From assembly GCF_964204645.1 (NCBI RefSeq), contig NC_134025.1, positions 3,539,001 through 3,603,000 of the forward strand: DNA of 64,000 nucleotides, written 5' to 3'. This document shows positions 25,660 through 44,027 of this stretch, in pieces (position 1 is the stretch's first letter; the number at the start of each line of letters is the position of its first letter). A program made the position numbers and the translations under genes. Under the pieces are notes generated by a model, which was not told the DNA's origin, searched no databases, and saw nothing but the letters and a program-made list of their open reading frames with translations. Source of the stretch: Tubulanus polymorphus. Lineage: Eukaryota; Nemertea; Palaeonemertea; Tubulaniformes; Tubulanidae.

Positions 25660-25695
25660 TAAACCAAAATGGCGTCGATATCCCACGTGACTTCC
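25660..25695 (-). promoter_or_regulatory. Likely promoter elements of hnRNP Q/R
   Basis: On the minus strand GTCACGTG (25684-25691 on plus: CACGTGAC) is followed by CGCCATTTT, a reverse YY1 core (plus AAAATGGCG at 25666-25674). It lies ~850 bp upstream of the start codon and would precede a non-coding first exon. The pairing of an E-box with a YY1 motif recurs at two other promoters in this window. The TSS is inferred. Confidence 0.35.
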
Positions 25696-25699
25696 CGTT

Positions 25700-26270
25700 G
25701 CGGGGCTCTCACATCATTTTCACGGCTATCAAATTATAAATTAACTTTATTTGGTACTATTGATATTTTGCGGGTCCAGTTGCAACGGGTCAAATGACGA
25801 TTCGTAGCAATGGGGGATTAAACCTTCTAATCAACATCCCAAGATCAGTCAGGGCCCAGAACTGGTAAAAAGAACAGCCACATCAAAAAATTCCCATCAA
25901 CTGATCAAGGATGGGCTACGGCGCCCTCATTTTATATTATTAAAAACTCACTGATGGAGAAAAATTAAGTCGGAAAAGCCAATAGTTTATAAATGCGTTT
26001 CAACCATATCCTAATGGTCATCTTCACAAGGAATTAGCGGGAAACATTTAGGACTTTATTTTGCTTCATTTAGCATTTTGCCTTGGCGGGATTCTAAGAA
26101 ATGATGGAAGTCTCTATGGAAAACAGTCTCATGTAAACAGTTTCAGACAGCATCTCAACAAACATTGGGTGATGAAACCTTTAGAGTTATCGTACTAAGA
26201 TTAACATATGAAATCCCATTATGACAGTTTTCAATGCGCACCAAAAACCACAAAGAATTCTATATGTTGT
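25700..26270. other. Intergenic gap between hnRNP Q/R and TAK1
   Basis: No exon, RNA gene or clear repeat can be recognised. It lies between the probable start of the hnRNP Q/R transcript and the 3' end of TAK1; a TTTATT near 26279 on the plus strand is the likely TAK1 poly(A) signal. Confidence 0.5.
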
Positions 26271-26501
26271 TGAATTTCATTTTTATTACATACAATATAA
26301 TACACAAACATTCAAAAATCTTTTTCACCCAAACATTGTGTTAACAACAAATATACAGTGATAATGGTACGTTTCATTATTATAAAAGATCATAATTAAC
26401 ACATCATTGATTGATTGATCCTGCAGGTTTTCACTATTAGTACCGGTACGTATAAAGTCTTTATAAAATTAACAACATCAGTCAAATAACACGATAACTT
26501 C

Positions 26502-26637
26502 CTGGGGCCAGTTGTTTAAATGTTGGTAAAGAGGCAACCATTGGATATTTGACATAGAGACAACTAAATGTTCATTGTTACTATGGTATTTATCGGCCGT
26601 TTATCTTTCAACAACTTTTGAGCAACTTGTCCCTGGT
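26502..26637. mobile_element. Diverged MITE in TAK1 3' UTR
   Basis: The left end CTGGGGCCAGTTGTTTAAAT and the right end read inward, CCAGGGACAAGTTGCTCAAA, match at most positions over about 30 bp. There is no coding capacity. No certain target duplication can be seen. It lies between the TAK1 stop codon and its probable poly(A) signal, so it is transcribed. Confidence 0.55.
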
Positions 26638-26676
26638 GCCTCCATTCTCCTTTCTCTATTGATCCCAGCTATATTT

Positions 26677-34575
<7,899 letters not shown>

Positions 34576-34614
34576 GACATCGTATTGTATCAATGAACAA
34601 CGACTCGATTATTT

Positions 34615-34647
34615 TCATGTACTTTGACGCGGGCTGCCGGTCGCCAT
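34615..34647 (-). promoter_or_regulatory. YY1-like motif and short uORF at TAK1 5' end
   Basis: On the minus strand AAAATGGCGACC occurs about 70 bases upstream of the TAK1 start codon. Its ATG opens a 10-codon frame (MATGSPRQST, then TGA). It may be a YY1-type initiator or an upstream ORF that tunes TAK1 translation. Whether the transcript includes it is unknown. Confidence 0.35.
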
Positions 34648-34855
34648 TTTCTGACCTGAAGCGCAAAGGTTACGCGTAAAACGAAACATTCATTTCAATT
34701 TTCCTTGAGCACACTAAAAAAGGCCAAGTAAGGAGTACGAATTAAGTTTCATTTCCTTAAATTTAATTTCTTTTTGAATACGGTTATCTTAGAACGGTGG
34801 ATTTATAGTTAGGAATGACTTTTTATATTTCGCCGTCTCAGCAAAAATTTTAAGA

Positions 34856-35044
34856 TTAACGATTTTGTCCATCTTTAGCAATGGATTCGATTCCAACGGC
34901 ATCGAAACCCTGCCACGGTGCTCGAGTCTTGCTTCTCTCCGATGACATCGAGTGCGAATCGAGAGAGACGCGATTTTCGTTTCGAGCGTTATTACAAAGG
35001 TGACATGAACCGTGTAAATTGACTTCCGGGTTGAGAAAACGCAC
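34856..35044 (-). other. Candidate exon of an unidentified minus-strand gene
   Basis: A clean acceptor (pyrimidine tract then TTTTAG) at about 35045 precedes 62 open codons, VRFLNPEVNLHGSCHLCNNA onward to stop TAA at 34856-34858. The peptide has an SCHLC pair and codon-like, GC-richer composition than its flanks. A second frame through the same segment is also open. No first exon is evident between here and PAXBP1 at 35354. I do not recognise the protein; it could be a small gene or an exon remnant. Confidence 0.35.
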
Positions 35045-35353
35045 CTAAAACAAATTAAAAATCATTCAAACATCGTCTTTATACTCTAACTGATGAAGTC
35101 ATAATCAGAATTAAGGTCTGTTAATTAATCTTTTTTAATTCACTCACTTAAAAACTAAGTTTAAAGCTGAATTAAGACTTAAATCAAACCATCATCACCA
35201 ACTCATTGCTCTTAAATTTCAAATTAATTTTATTGAACTAGTTATGATTATTAGGCTTGTTCCAAATGGGTCATTCCTTAAAACAATTAACAAAATTGTT
35301 CAAGCAAATATTTCGTTGAATTTACTGCTTGTAGGCTTGGAGAAATAATAATA

Positions 35354-38300
35354 ATGAGCCTGTTTAAAAAACCTCGGAAGAACTACAGGAAAAGAGTTGT
35401 AGCTGAAAGCGATGAAGAAGATGAATCTAACAACGGAACTAGGAATGCCAACTCAACTGCTACAACGGAAAATGAGGAAAGTATCCAAATAGAAATACCG
35501 ATAGAGCAATCACCTTCGATTCAGATGCTCAAGGAAAAAATCAAGAAGGAAAAAGGGAAAAAGGAACGTGACCAGAAGCAAATAAATCTCACAACAACAG
35601 GTTCAGGGAAAAAATTACTGAGCTTTGGAGAGGATGAAGAAGGTTTGTTATGTTGAACTCTTAAGCAGGTTTCGATTGAACGTAGTCCGATATATAGGAA
35701 TGGCAATTCCAAATTGCAAACTCTACACCGGTCTTGGTTTAATACAGATTATACTCTTCCGGAAAAGGTAGAGCCTATTCTGGTCAAAACGAACGGGCCA
35801 GTAGAGAAATCCTGAATCGGTACAGACCAATCAAAACTTGTGTTAGATTAATTGGTCATAGAATATTTTACCTGGACTTCTATTTTATCAATTCTTATCG
35901 ACAGATAGCCTAATTGGCTTCTATTTATTTTCAATTGTTTTTGTTATAGAAGATGAAACCTTTCAAATTAAAAAATCAAGTCGAAGTCAGAAAATCGCTA
36001 AGAAATTGAAATCGGAAAGTCGTAAGGAAAAAGAAATGGAAATAAAGAAAAGAATTCAAGAAAAACATACTGATTCTGATGATGATTATGATTATGATGA
36101 TGATGGATATCAGAATAGAACTAATAAAAACAATGAACCAAAGGTAAATTGAATTATAGTTTGATGTCTGTATTGTATGTGATGATATGGTGAAATATCG
36201 TAATTCAATCATCTGCTTTTCCACAGGGAAGATTTGGTGAAAGTAGAAATGGAGATGAGAATGAAAGTGATTCTGGTTCGGATTCAGAGAATAGTGACAG
36301 ACCGAAAAAACCGTCATTCAAATCAGTTTTAGAGCGTGAGTAGTAGCGTCATCTCTCTGAAAATTGAAATTGAGTTGTTGAATATGTTAAATTGTTTGAT
36401 AATACGATAATTGTGAACAGGTGGAGAAATTCCTGATGCTAATATGATACACCTTGCTCGTAAGAAAAGACAAATGGCAAGAGAAACAGGTTTTCTACCA
36501 TTAGAAGAACCTGTAAGGGAAGAAAATGAAAAATCACGACTTGTGAGGTACTTGAACTAATCGAACAATGTTTATTCTTATCAATTTGAATGTCATTTCT
36601 AACACTTTAATTGTTTATTATTCAGAGATGATGATAATGATGTAAGCGATGATGACGATAATCAGAGAATGTCGTTTGCAACGAATGTATTTGATAAAGA
36701 ACGACAAGCGATGAGGGACCAGTTTCTTGCAGCTGAACACGGTAACATTGAACCGAAAAACCGCTGAAAAATTATTGTCTTTTTTCAAGCTAATTCCAAC
36801 AAATTTGATGCATATATTTAGGGAGTGATGAAGATAGCGATCAGATGAATGAATGGGAACAACAACAAATACGTAAAGGTGTTAGTGTACCGCAGGTGTT
36901 ACCTGAACAGCCATCTCAACCGTTGTATGATCAGTATACCAGTAGTCAAACTATATATCCTACAATATATCCACCATCAACATACTTACCATCTATGGAT
37001 GTACAGTCTACGACACCCACTTTACCGTCTCTCCCTCCTTCTGAAATGCCTCAGATTACTGTGGAACATGTTAAAAATGCTCTTCGGGAAAGGTAAATAT
37101 TCTAAATATTTTGTTGAAATTCACGCTTTCAAGTTTATTGATGAATATGTAATTGTTTGCTGCAGATTAATGGACATAAGTCAAGTGAATCGAACTCATA
37201 TGTTTGAGAAGGATAAAGTCGATAATGACCTCGCCACAAATTTAGAGGATATTTCTCTCTATGAGAGTAAAGTGTCATCCTTGGAAGAACAGTATAAGTT
37301 TTTCCAGGAGATGCGTGGGTATGTTAGAGACTTGGTTGAATGTCTCAATGAAAAGGTACATATTTATTATGTAAATGTGACTTTTTTCCAACTGATGATT
37401 AAATTAAAGCTAGTCCTTTCTGTGAAATATTTGTATTTGATTTAGATTTGTATATTGCTGTGTACTAAAATTAGTTTCTGTTATTTTGATTGTAATTAGC
37501 TTCCACGAATCAATAATCTTGAGGAGAAAATCATATTCATGTTGAAGCAACGTACTCAACGTTTGTGTGAAAGACGGCAACAGGATATTAAAGATCAGTC
37601 AGCCGAATACAATCCTAGTAAGTCTTTCCTTCTCCATCTTTCCAAGCGCTTTATAGGAAAATGTACCGGTACATGTAAAGAAATACAATTTGAAATCTAA
37701 ATTTTAGATAAAGTTGCGCAGCCGGTTGCACCCGATTCTCCTCGTCAGCGCAGAGCTGCTGAAAGAGAAGCCAGGCGGTAAGATTTCTCGAGAAAAAGTT
37801 CACTTTTTGGTTTAGACAAATATTTTTATTGATTTAAAGACAGAAAGATATTCATCTACCTTGAAATTTACAAAAGGTATACGCACATTACAACTGATAC
37901 CTTAATGACTGGATTATGTTTATTTTCAGTGCCCGGCGCCGTAGAGCAAGAGAAGGACAAGACGTTAATAATCACAAGGAAGGCTTATCATCTGATGATG
38001 AAGAAAACAAATCCGAAATCTCCAAATTTCATCAGGAGCGAGGTAGCCTTTCATCTCTCTCTCTGGAAGCTGAGATTGCCCAACCGGGAGGATGACGTCA
38101 CCTGCTGAAAAACTTCATGCTGGTACATGCTCAGATCAGCATATCCACCTGATCTGATCATGTCTTTCTCACTTTCCCTAATAAACAAACAAAACAATCT
38201 TTAAAACTCTGCAGATGGTTCCGAGTGTACGCACAAAATATATCCGGTTCCAATTTCTGAAGTTCTTTTTCTTTTTTCGCTCTAGTTCAAATACACAATG

Positions 38301-40476
38301 AATGTTGCGGCTTGTTCGATGACGTCATTGAAGATTTCTACAAGATAAAACGCGTGAAGAATCGATTTCAACAGTGGAAATTTCAATACGGTGATTCGTA
38401 TAAAGAAGCGTATATTGGATTGTGTCTACCAAAACTGTTTACACCATTGATACGTCTACAGTTAGTTGAATGGAACCCACTTGAGGTGAACATCATATTT
38501 TACTTCAATTAGTAATTAACGAAATTAATACCCGCACTGAATAAGAGAAAACATCTCTCATATACGACTAGCACCGGGTTGTTCTTATCCTTTGAAATCG
38601 GGTATATGCGACATGTTTTTCTAAGTGTATATTTCAGACTTGAAGTCTAACCATCACCAATCTGAATTACAAGAAAGTTTGGTGAGGTTTATTGAGGAAC
38701 CGGCTGTGTGTTAACACATGCACTAGTACACTTTAACCCCCGGGCCAACTTAAAAAATATAGATGATTGTTCCATTTCATGGATATTCGTTAATTCTGTT
38801 TGTTTGTAGACCAGTTCAACGGGCCTGGAAAAGTTACCGTGGTTCCAGTCACTTATATTTTATGGCTTTCGAGAGAATGAAAATACTGATATGACAGAAG
38901 ATGACGATGATTTGAAACTCTTGCCAAATATTCTCGATAAAGTTTTATTGCCACGTCTCATATGTAAGCATTAAAGAAATTTCTATTTTACGTGGAAGTA
39001 ACAGAACATCTGTTTTACTTATTGATTACACATCCTGTTTAGCTACCAGGCTTTGGGTTACTTTCTAAGGTGTTCTGTTTGGATGTTTTAGTATATGTCG
39101 AAGGAGTGTGGGACCCTGTATCTGCAAGTCAAACTGCACAGTTGTCAAACCTGGTGAGGAAACTTATAGCTGATTTTCCAATATCTATGGAAAGTAAAAA
39201 TCTTCAGGTAATTGATACTTCTTTCGTTTATTATTCATTCTTCTACTTGTTAATACTTTTAACCCTTTCAGTGCTGACTTATATACCCTATAGTGCTGGA
39301 GATTTGAAAATTGAAAATTCTAAAAAATTCCACCCTAGAGTGTTGAACAACGGGAATACCACTATAATGCATCTACGCTGTGGTGCGGTGTATCGTTAGT
39401 TACTAGTATTTCACTATGTTTGACAGGTGCTGCCATTTTTCAAGAGAGATTACTATTTACTAAAACATCAATACACCGCCATGCGGTGTACTAGCAAAAT
39501 CTATCACTGATTTATACACCGCACTGCGGTGTAGACGCACTGAAAGGGTTAACCATATTTGTTATGTATATATTTTTTCCCTCTTTTCCTAGGCATTAGT
39601 AAAAGCTGTTGTTGAAAGAATGAAAAAAACATTGAACGATGACGTGTTCATGCCTCTCTATCCTAAAACGTATGGTTTTCGTACATTAGATGATATATGA
39701 CTTACATATACCCGGTAGATCTTGTACATTTGTATAAATGTAGCTTTGGATATATTTTTACAGAGTAACAGCTAATCGAGGTAGCCCTGCTAGTGTATTC
39801 TTTCATAGACAACTATGGAGCTGTATAAAGGTATGCAACTTCTTTCACCATTCTACAGAGGTTATTCATTAGGATTTGTTGAGAAATGTTTGTTTCCTTT
39901 CAGATATTTGGGAATGTGCTTTCGTGGTCTGAGGTGCTAAATGACGGCCTACTCAAAGAGGTTGCTATTGATGGTTTATTGAACAGATACATCCTTCTCG
40001 GTTTGATGAACTCTCCAATGAATCAAGATGGAATACAAAAATGTGAAAAGGTCTTTATCAAGTCGGTTATCGGTATAGATTTGTGTGATTTTAACAAAAC
40101 TATTTCAACCGTATGTCCATTTTGTATTTCTTTGCAGATAATATCATATTTGCCGAAGCACTGGTTTGGTAATCTTGAAGGTGACAGTACATTCCCTCCT
40201 TTGGAAAACTTCTGTCGATTTTTGGTACAGTCTGTGAAGACAGTGGAGCAAGCAACGCCTGCAGTTGAATTCAAAAAGAGGGAGACCAGGTATTCACTAT
40301 AACAACCAGTTGTATTCAGTCAAAACTACCATTCCGTGTACAATGCATTTATAATGATTTGTATATTCATATTCATTTTCAGAGATACAGTGAAACAGAT
40401 AACAAAATTACTAGTGAATCTTCATGCCATGGACCATGCTATACAACTCGCTAATCAGTTTAGCCTGAAGATTTAG
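35354..40476 (+). CDS. PAXBP1: PAXBP1 (GCFC family) orthologue
   Basis: Nuclear protein of the GC-rich-sequence DNA-binding-factor family, linked to PAX3/7 chromatin recruitment and to spliceosome disassembly in related proteins. The start MSLFKKPRKNYRKRVVAESD resembles MFRKARRVNVRKRNDSEEE of human PAXBP1. Acidic segments follow, then GEIPDANMIHLARKKRQMAR (human GEIPDAAFIHAARKKRQMAR), WEQQQIRKGVSVPQV, the coiled coil EEQYKFFQEMRGYVRDLVEC, and the GCFC domain: AYIGLCLPKLFTPLIRLQLV, ALVKAVVERMKKTLNDDVF, SIDGLLNRYIL-type EVAIDGLLNRYILLG, and FPPLENFCRFLVQS. The end is LLVNLHAMDHAIQLANQFSLKI, stop 40474-40476. About 15 exons. Poly(A) signal AATAAA at 40628-40633. One intron contains a TTAA-flanked MITE. 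Confidence 0.95.
39263..39548 (+). mobile_element. TTAA-flanked MITE (piggyBac-like), PAXBP1 intron
   Basis: TTAA at 39259-39262 and 39549-39552 flank a 286-bp element. Its ends are perfect 12-bp inverted repeats CCCTTTCAGTGC/GCACTGAAAGGG, so TTAA included the match is 16 bp. It holds two copies of a TACACCGC...GCGGTGTA hairpin near 39470-39535. TTAA target duplication and a CCCTTT terminus are piggyBac features. A second, more decayed copy lies in the hnRNP Q/R gene. Confidence 0.85.
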
Positions 40477-40633
40477 AACTTTCTGCGTCACTCTGCTATA
40501 GATAAATCACAGTTGAACTCTCTGAAATATCATCGTGTTGCAAAATATTCGAAAATCCATTGATTTTAAACTACCGGTTAGATTGAAGGATTGTATCACT
40601 TCAAAGAACTTCTTATATATTTGAATGAATAAA

Positions 40634-41895
40634 GAAATAAATGGTTTTCTGCATTTAATATTTTGTACCCTGGTGTTGAAAGTGATCTACTTTTTGTGTG
40701 CGTTCAATATAAATTAAAAATTGTAAATCACGGAGCAACGATTTTGTAGCATTTGTAAATAAATGGACATTTGATAGAAAAAATCTTTTTATTCTATTCC
40801 TGGCATTTGGGTGTTTTTCGTGCATTAATCTCTTCTATAAACAAAGTCCCAGGGATACAAGGACAGTTAGCCTTTTAACACTTGATTTGTTGATTGCATT
40901 GCCTACAAAACCATTTCTATTGATTCTATAGACTTGAATGAATCTGACAAACCAATCAATTATCATCTTTTGATCTATTGATCAAAGGTTCTGGTAAATT
41001 AGTCTTGCTGATTTCAGTTCACTCGTCACTGCACCAAGTTTGGAATCATGTTAATTTTAACGGAATTACTTAAATTTGTCAACTGGACTAATGCAAACTA
41101 ATTAATATGTGATGAAAGACAAAATAAATCCTTTGATCTGAAAAGTGAACTACACTTGAGTGTGCTTGGAATAAAGGAACAATGAATATACAATAAGAAT
41201 CTTTAACCTCTATGTAATATACATTATATATTAATGTGAATCTTGAAGATAATTCGTTAAAATATCTTGTATGATGATTAAAAAGAAAAATGAATCAAGA
41301 ATAGTTTTTGAATCATCTAAATATATATTGACTTAGGTGAGAAAACTGAGTAAAAACTTCAAATTCATTGCATGACTTCAGTCTAGTTTATATGAATGTT
41401 TATTTCATGTACATGATTATTTACTTGGGATACTGTTTTCGATTCTCACAATTCAAATGAAGGTGGATTGTTATGCCATACATCTCAAGCTATGAATTAA
41501 GCATAAAACTCAAAAAGCTTAAAATTCTGTAATTTGTCTTTCATATAAGATGTATAGTTATGTATGGTTTTAATGGGCCTATTGCTAAAACATTTAGAAC
41601 ATTTGAGGAAGCGTATTTCCTGAAGGTTAGTTAAATAACGGAAATATGAAATTTTAGATTTTGCTGAAATATCTTCAGTGATAACTACATGTAATATATA
41701 TTCATTCATCATGAATATACCAGATGATACAGTTAGCCTATAGTATTGTTTGCTGACCTAACAAAATTAGTGACCAGACTAATCAAGTAATTTAACTTCA
41801 GATCAAAAACTCTTGATCAAATTTGAAACAACAGTCACAGGTAATTTAACAGTTTGACCAATGAGAGGAAAGCAATTAGCTTTAATTAGAGAAAT
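40634..41895. other. Intergenic region between PAXBP1 and the homeobox gene
   Basis: AT-rich, no recognisable exon or RNA gene. The right end carries promoter-like sequence of the homeobox gene. Confidence 0.5.
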
Positions 41896-41975
41896 AAACC
41901 AATCAAAATGAGGATGTAAGTTAGGACATTGGTCTTATGGGTATAAATACCCCGAGTTTTTGGAGAGAAATCATT
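41896..41975 (+). promoter_or_regulatory. TATA-type promoter of the homeobox gene
   Basis: TATAAATA at 41942-41949 is preceded by CCAAT motifs (ACCAATCAAAAT near 41900 and GACCAATGAG near 41857). Transcription would start about 30 bp on, near 41975, giving a 5' UTR of roughly 40 bases before the ATG at 42015. The open frame extends back to 41937 only because it reads through the TATA box. Confidence 0.6.
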
Positions 41976-42014
41976 CCACTGTTCAACAGTAACAACTCTA
42001 CAACCTCGAGAAAA

Positions 42015-43612
42015 ATGGCAGAATCCGTATCAACACCCGTGTCTGAGATCACTCCGAGCATAGTCATGCATCATAAACCTCTTCTACGTCGCAACCTTCG
42101 ACATCTACTAGACAATGCATCTGAAAACACGAAAAATGTCCTCCAATTGTTGAAATGTGAGAAAGAAGTGAGCATCCAACCCGCAGATATCATAGGCAGC
42201 ATGGATGAATGGTTTAACGATGGACTGGGTGTTGAAGTAGAAGAAATTGAGAATGAACTTTGTAAAGTCATCGCTGAAGAAGTTTCTGCTATTGATGACA
42301 AAGAAGAAATTGTAATATTCGATCTGAAAGCAGAGCTTGATTACAGCAATAGTTTCGGTTCGAATTTCACTGTGAATACCACCATGGAGTCCCCGAGCGA
42401 AAACAGCAAAAGCAAAACATCACTGCATGTCGAATCAAGATATGCGATGAGTTCAAGTGATGAAATTCAGCCGTCATCCTTATCGTCATACAGTCTGTTC
42501 GACAGTGATCTCCTTTCGTCCGGTTCAAATGGTGATTGCAACAGTAGCAGCAGTTTAAACCTGACATCTCTCATTGAACGCTTCGATAAGGTGAACAATG
42601 AAAAGGAAAACAAGGAGAATTGCGTAGATGTTCATTTGAGTCAATCGACATCTAATGTAACGGATATAAGTTTTTCGGATTTCTTTAGTGTTGAACTCAG
42701 TGATGATGTTTATGACTCGGAGAACTCGAGTTATGTTTTACTCAGCGAAAAATCGGATATTTCCACTCCTAATACTTCTTGTACATCATTTCTCGCATCG
42801 AATCCTGGACAATTCTTATCTTCAACACCAGTGGCGAATCATGCGTATTTGGAACCAGGGTCTCTTCTCATGTCTCCCATTAACACGCGTTGTTCGTTGT
42901 TTACCCCGGTGACTGAAGACAGCGGAATGTCTCAATTAATTTTCACATGCGAAGAATCGTCAAATCTGGTCGTCATCCGTCTGCGAGAGATTGAAGCCGA
43001 ATTACATCAAGTTGTAAATCGATACAGCGCCCCTCATCTATGGGACCAATACATTCAATCATATAAACAGGTAAGATTACCGCCGATATTGCGATTGAAT
43101 TAAAGTACTAATCTTAAAAAAAATAATTTCATTTGAAATAATCTTATTCGTGTTTGTTTTTTCAGGCAGATGATACCAAACGGAAGACGATGGCACGAGT
43201 TACGTACAAAAGCCGTGAATACTACTTAGTGCAGCTTCAGTTCAATGATGATTTACTTCACCTCGTCGATAAAACATCGCAGGATCTGAAATACTTCAAA
43301 GCGCAGCTCAATTGTCAAAATTCTACGATGAAACAAAGACTAGCCAGACGTCGCAAGCAAAATATCAGCAACATCGTACCGGCGACGGACTCTAAAATTG
43401 TGAAATCGAACGTTGTACTATCGAGGAAATCGACGCACACTAAAGTTCTCAACGATTGGTTCCAGGCGAATATCACTCATCCGTATCCAAAATCGTACGA
43501 TATTGTTCAGTTGGGGCGAGCTACTGGATTACCGGAAAAAAACATCAAGAAATGGTTTGAAAATAAACGGTATGCAATTCGCAGAAGTGTGGGCTTAGTC
43601 AAATCTTTCTAG
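42015..43612 (+). CDS. Divergent TALE-class homeobox transcription factor
   Basis: Two exons (42015-43070 and 43166-43612) encode about 500 residues. I chose the ATG at 42015 (MAESVSTPVSEI) because the frame upstream lies over a TATA box. The first ~350 residues are Ser/Glu/Asp-rich with no domain I know. The C-terminal ~60 residues form a homeodomain: HTKVLNDWFQANITHPYPKS, then GLPEKNIKKWFENKRYAIRR. It aligns without gaps to PBX (ILNEYFYSHLSNPYPSEE ... WFGNKRIRYKK), including the PYP loop of TALE proteins and W48, F49, N51 and R53. Position 50 is Glu, which is unusual and may alter DNA preference. The short tail ends SVGLVKSF. It lacks PBC, MEIS or IRO companion domains, as do spiralian SPILE genes. 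Poly(A) signal at 43848-43853. Confidence 0.88.
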
Positions 43613-44027
43613 AATGGAGCAGCTAAATACTGTGATGCACACTGTGTTGATATATGTGCTTTCAATAATTCCGTCCAAATATATCTGATGTGCTAGAATG
43701 GAAAATTCAAATACAGTAATGCATACAGACTGTGTACTATTACTTGTGCTATTTCAATGAATATTTGTTCAAATATTTCAAATGCTTACCATTTTATGAA
43801 TGTCTTATTTGATGCAGAAATTGTACATAGAATTTAAATTTTTGTGAAATAAAAACAGTTTTTACAGAATCTCAGTTTTCACAGTAGTTTTTTTTTTGTA
43901 TGATTAAGGGCGCTGGATTTGTTTCTATTTCCATGGATGACGCAAAGATGTAAACGCTACTGATATTTCATCTGATGAGGCAAAGTTTTATTATCAACTT
44001 ACATTCACAAAATAAATGCAAAATTCA

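Noticed and set aside
41937-42014. Longer start of the homeobox ORF (MGINTPSFWREI)
   Set aside because: These codons overlap a TATAAATA box with CCAAT motifs at proper distance; the ATG at 42015 gives a normal short 5' UTR.
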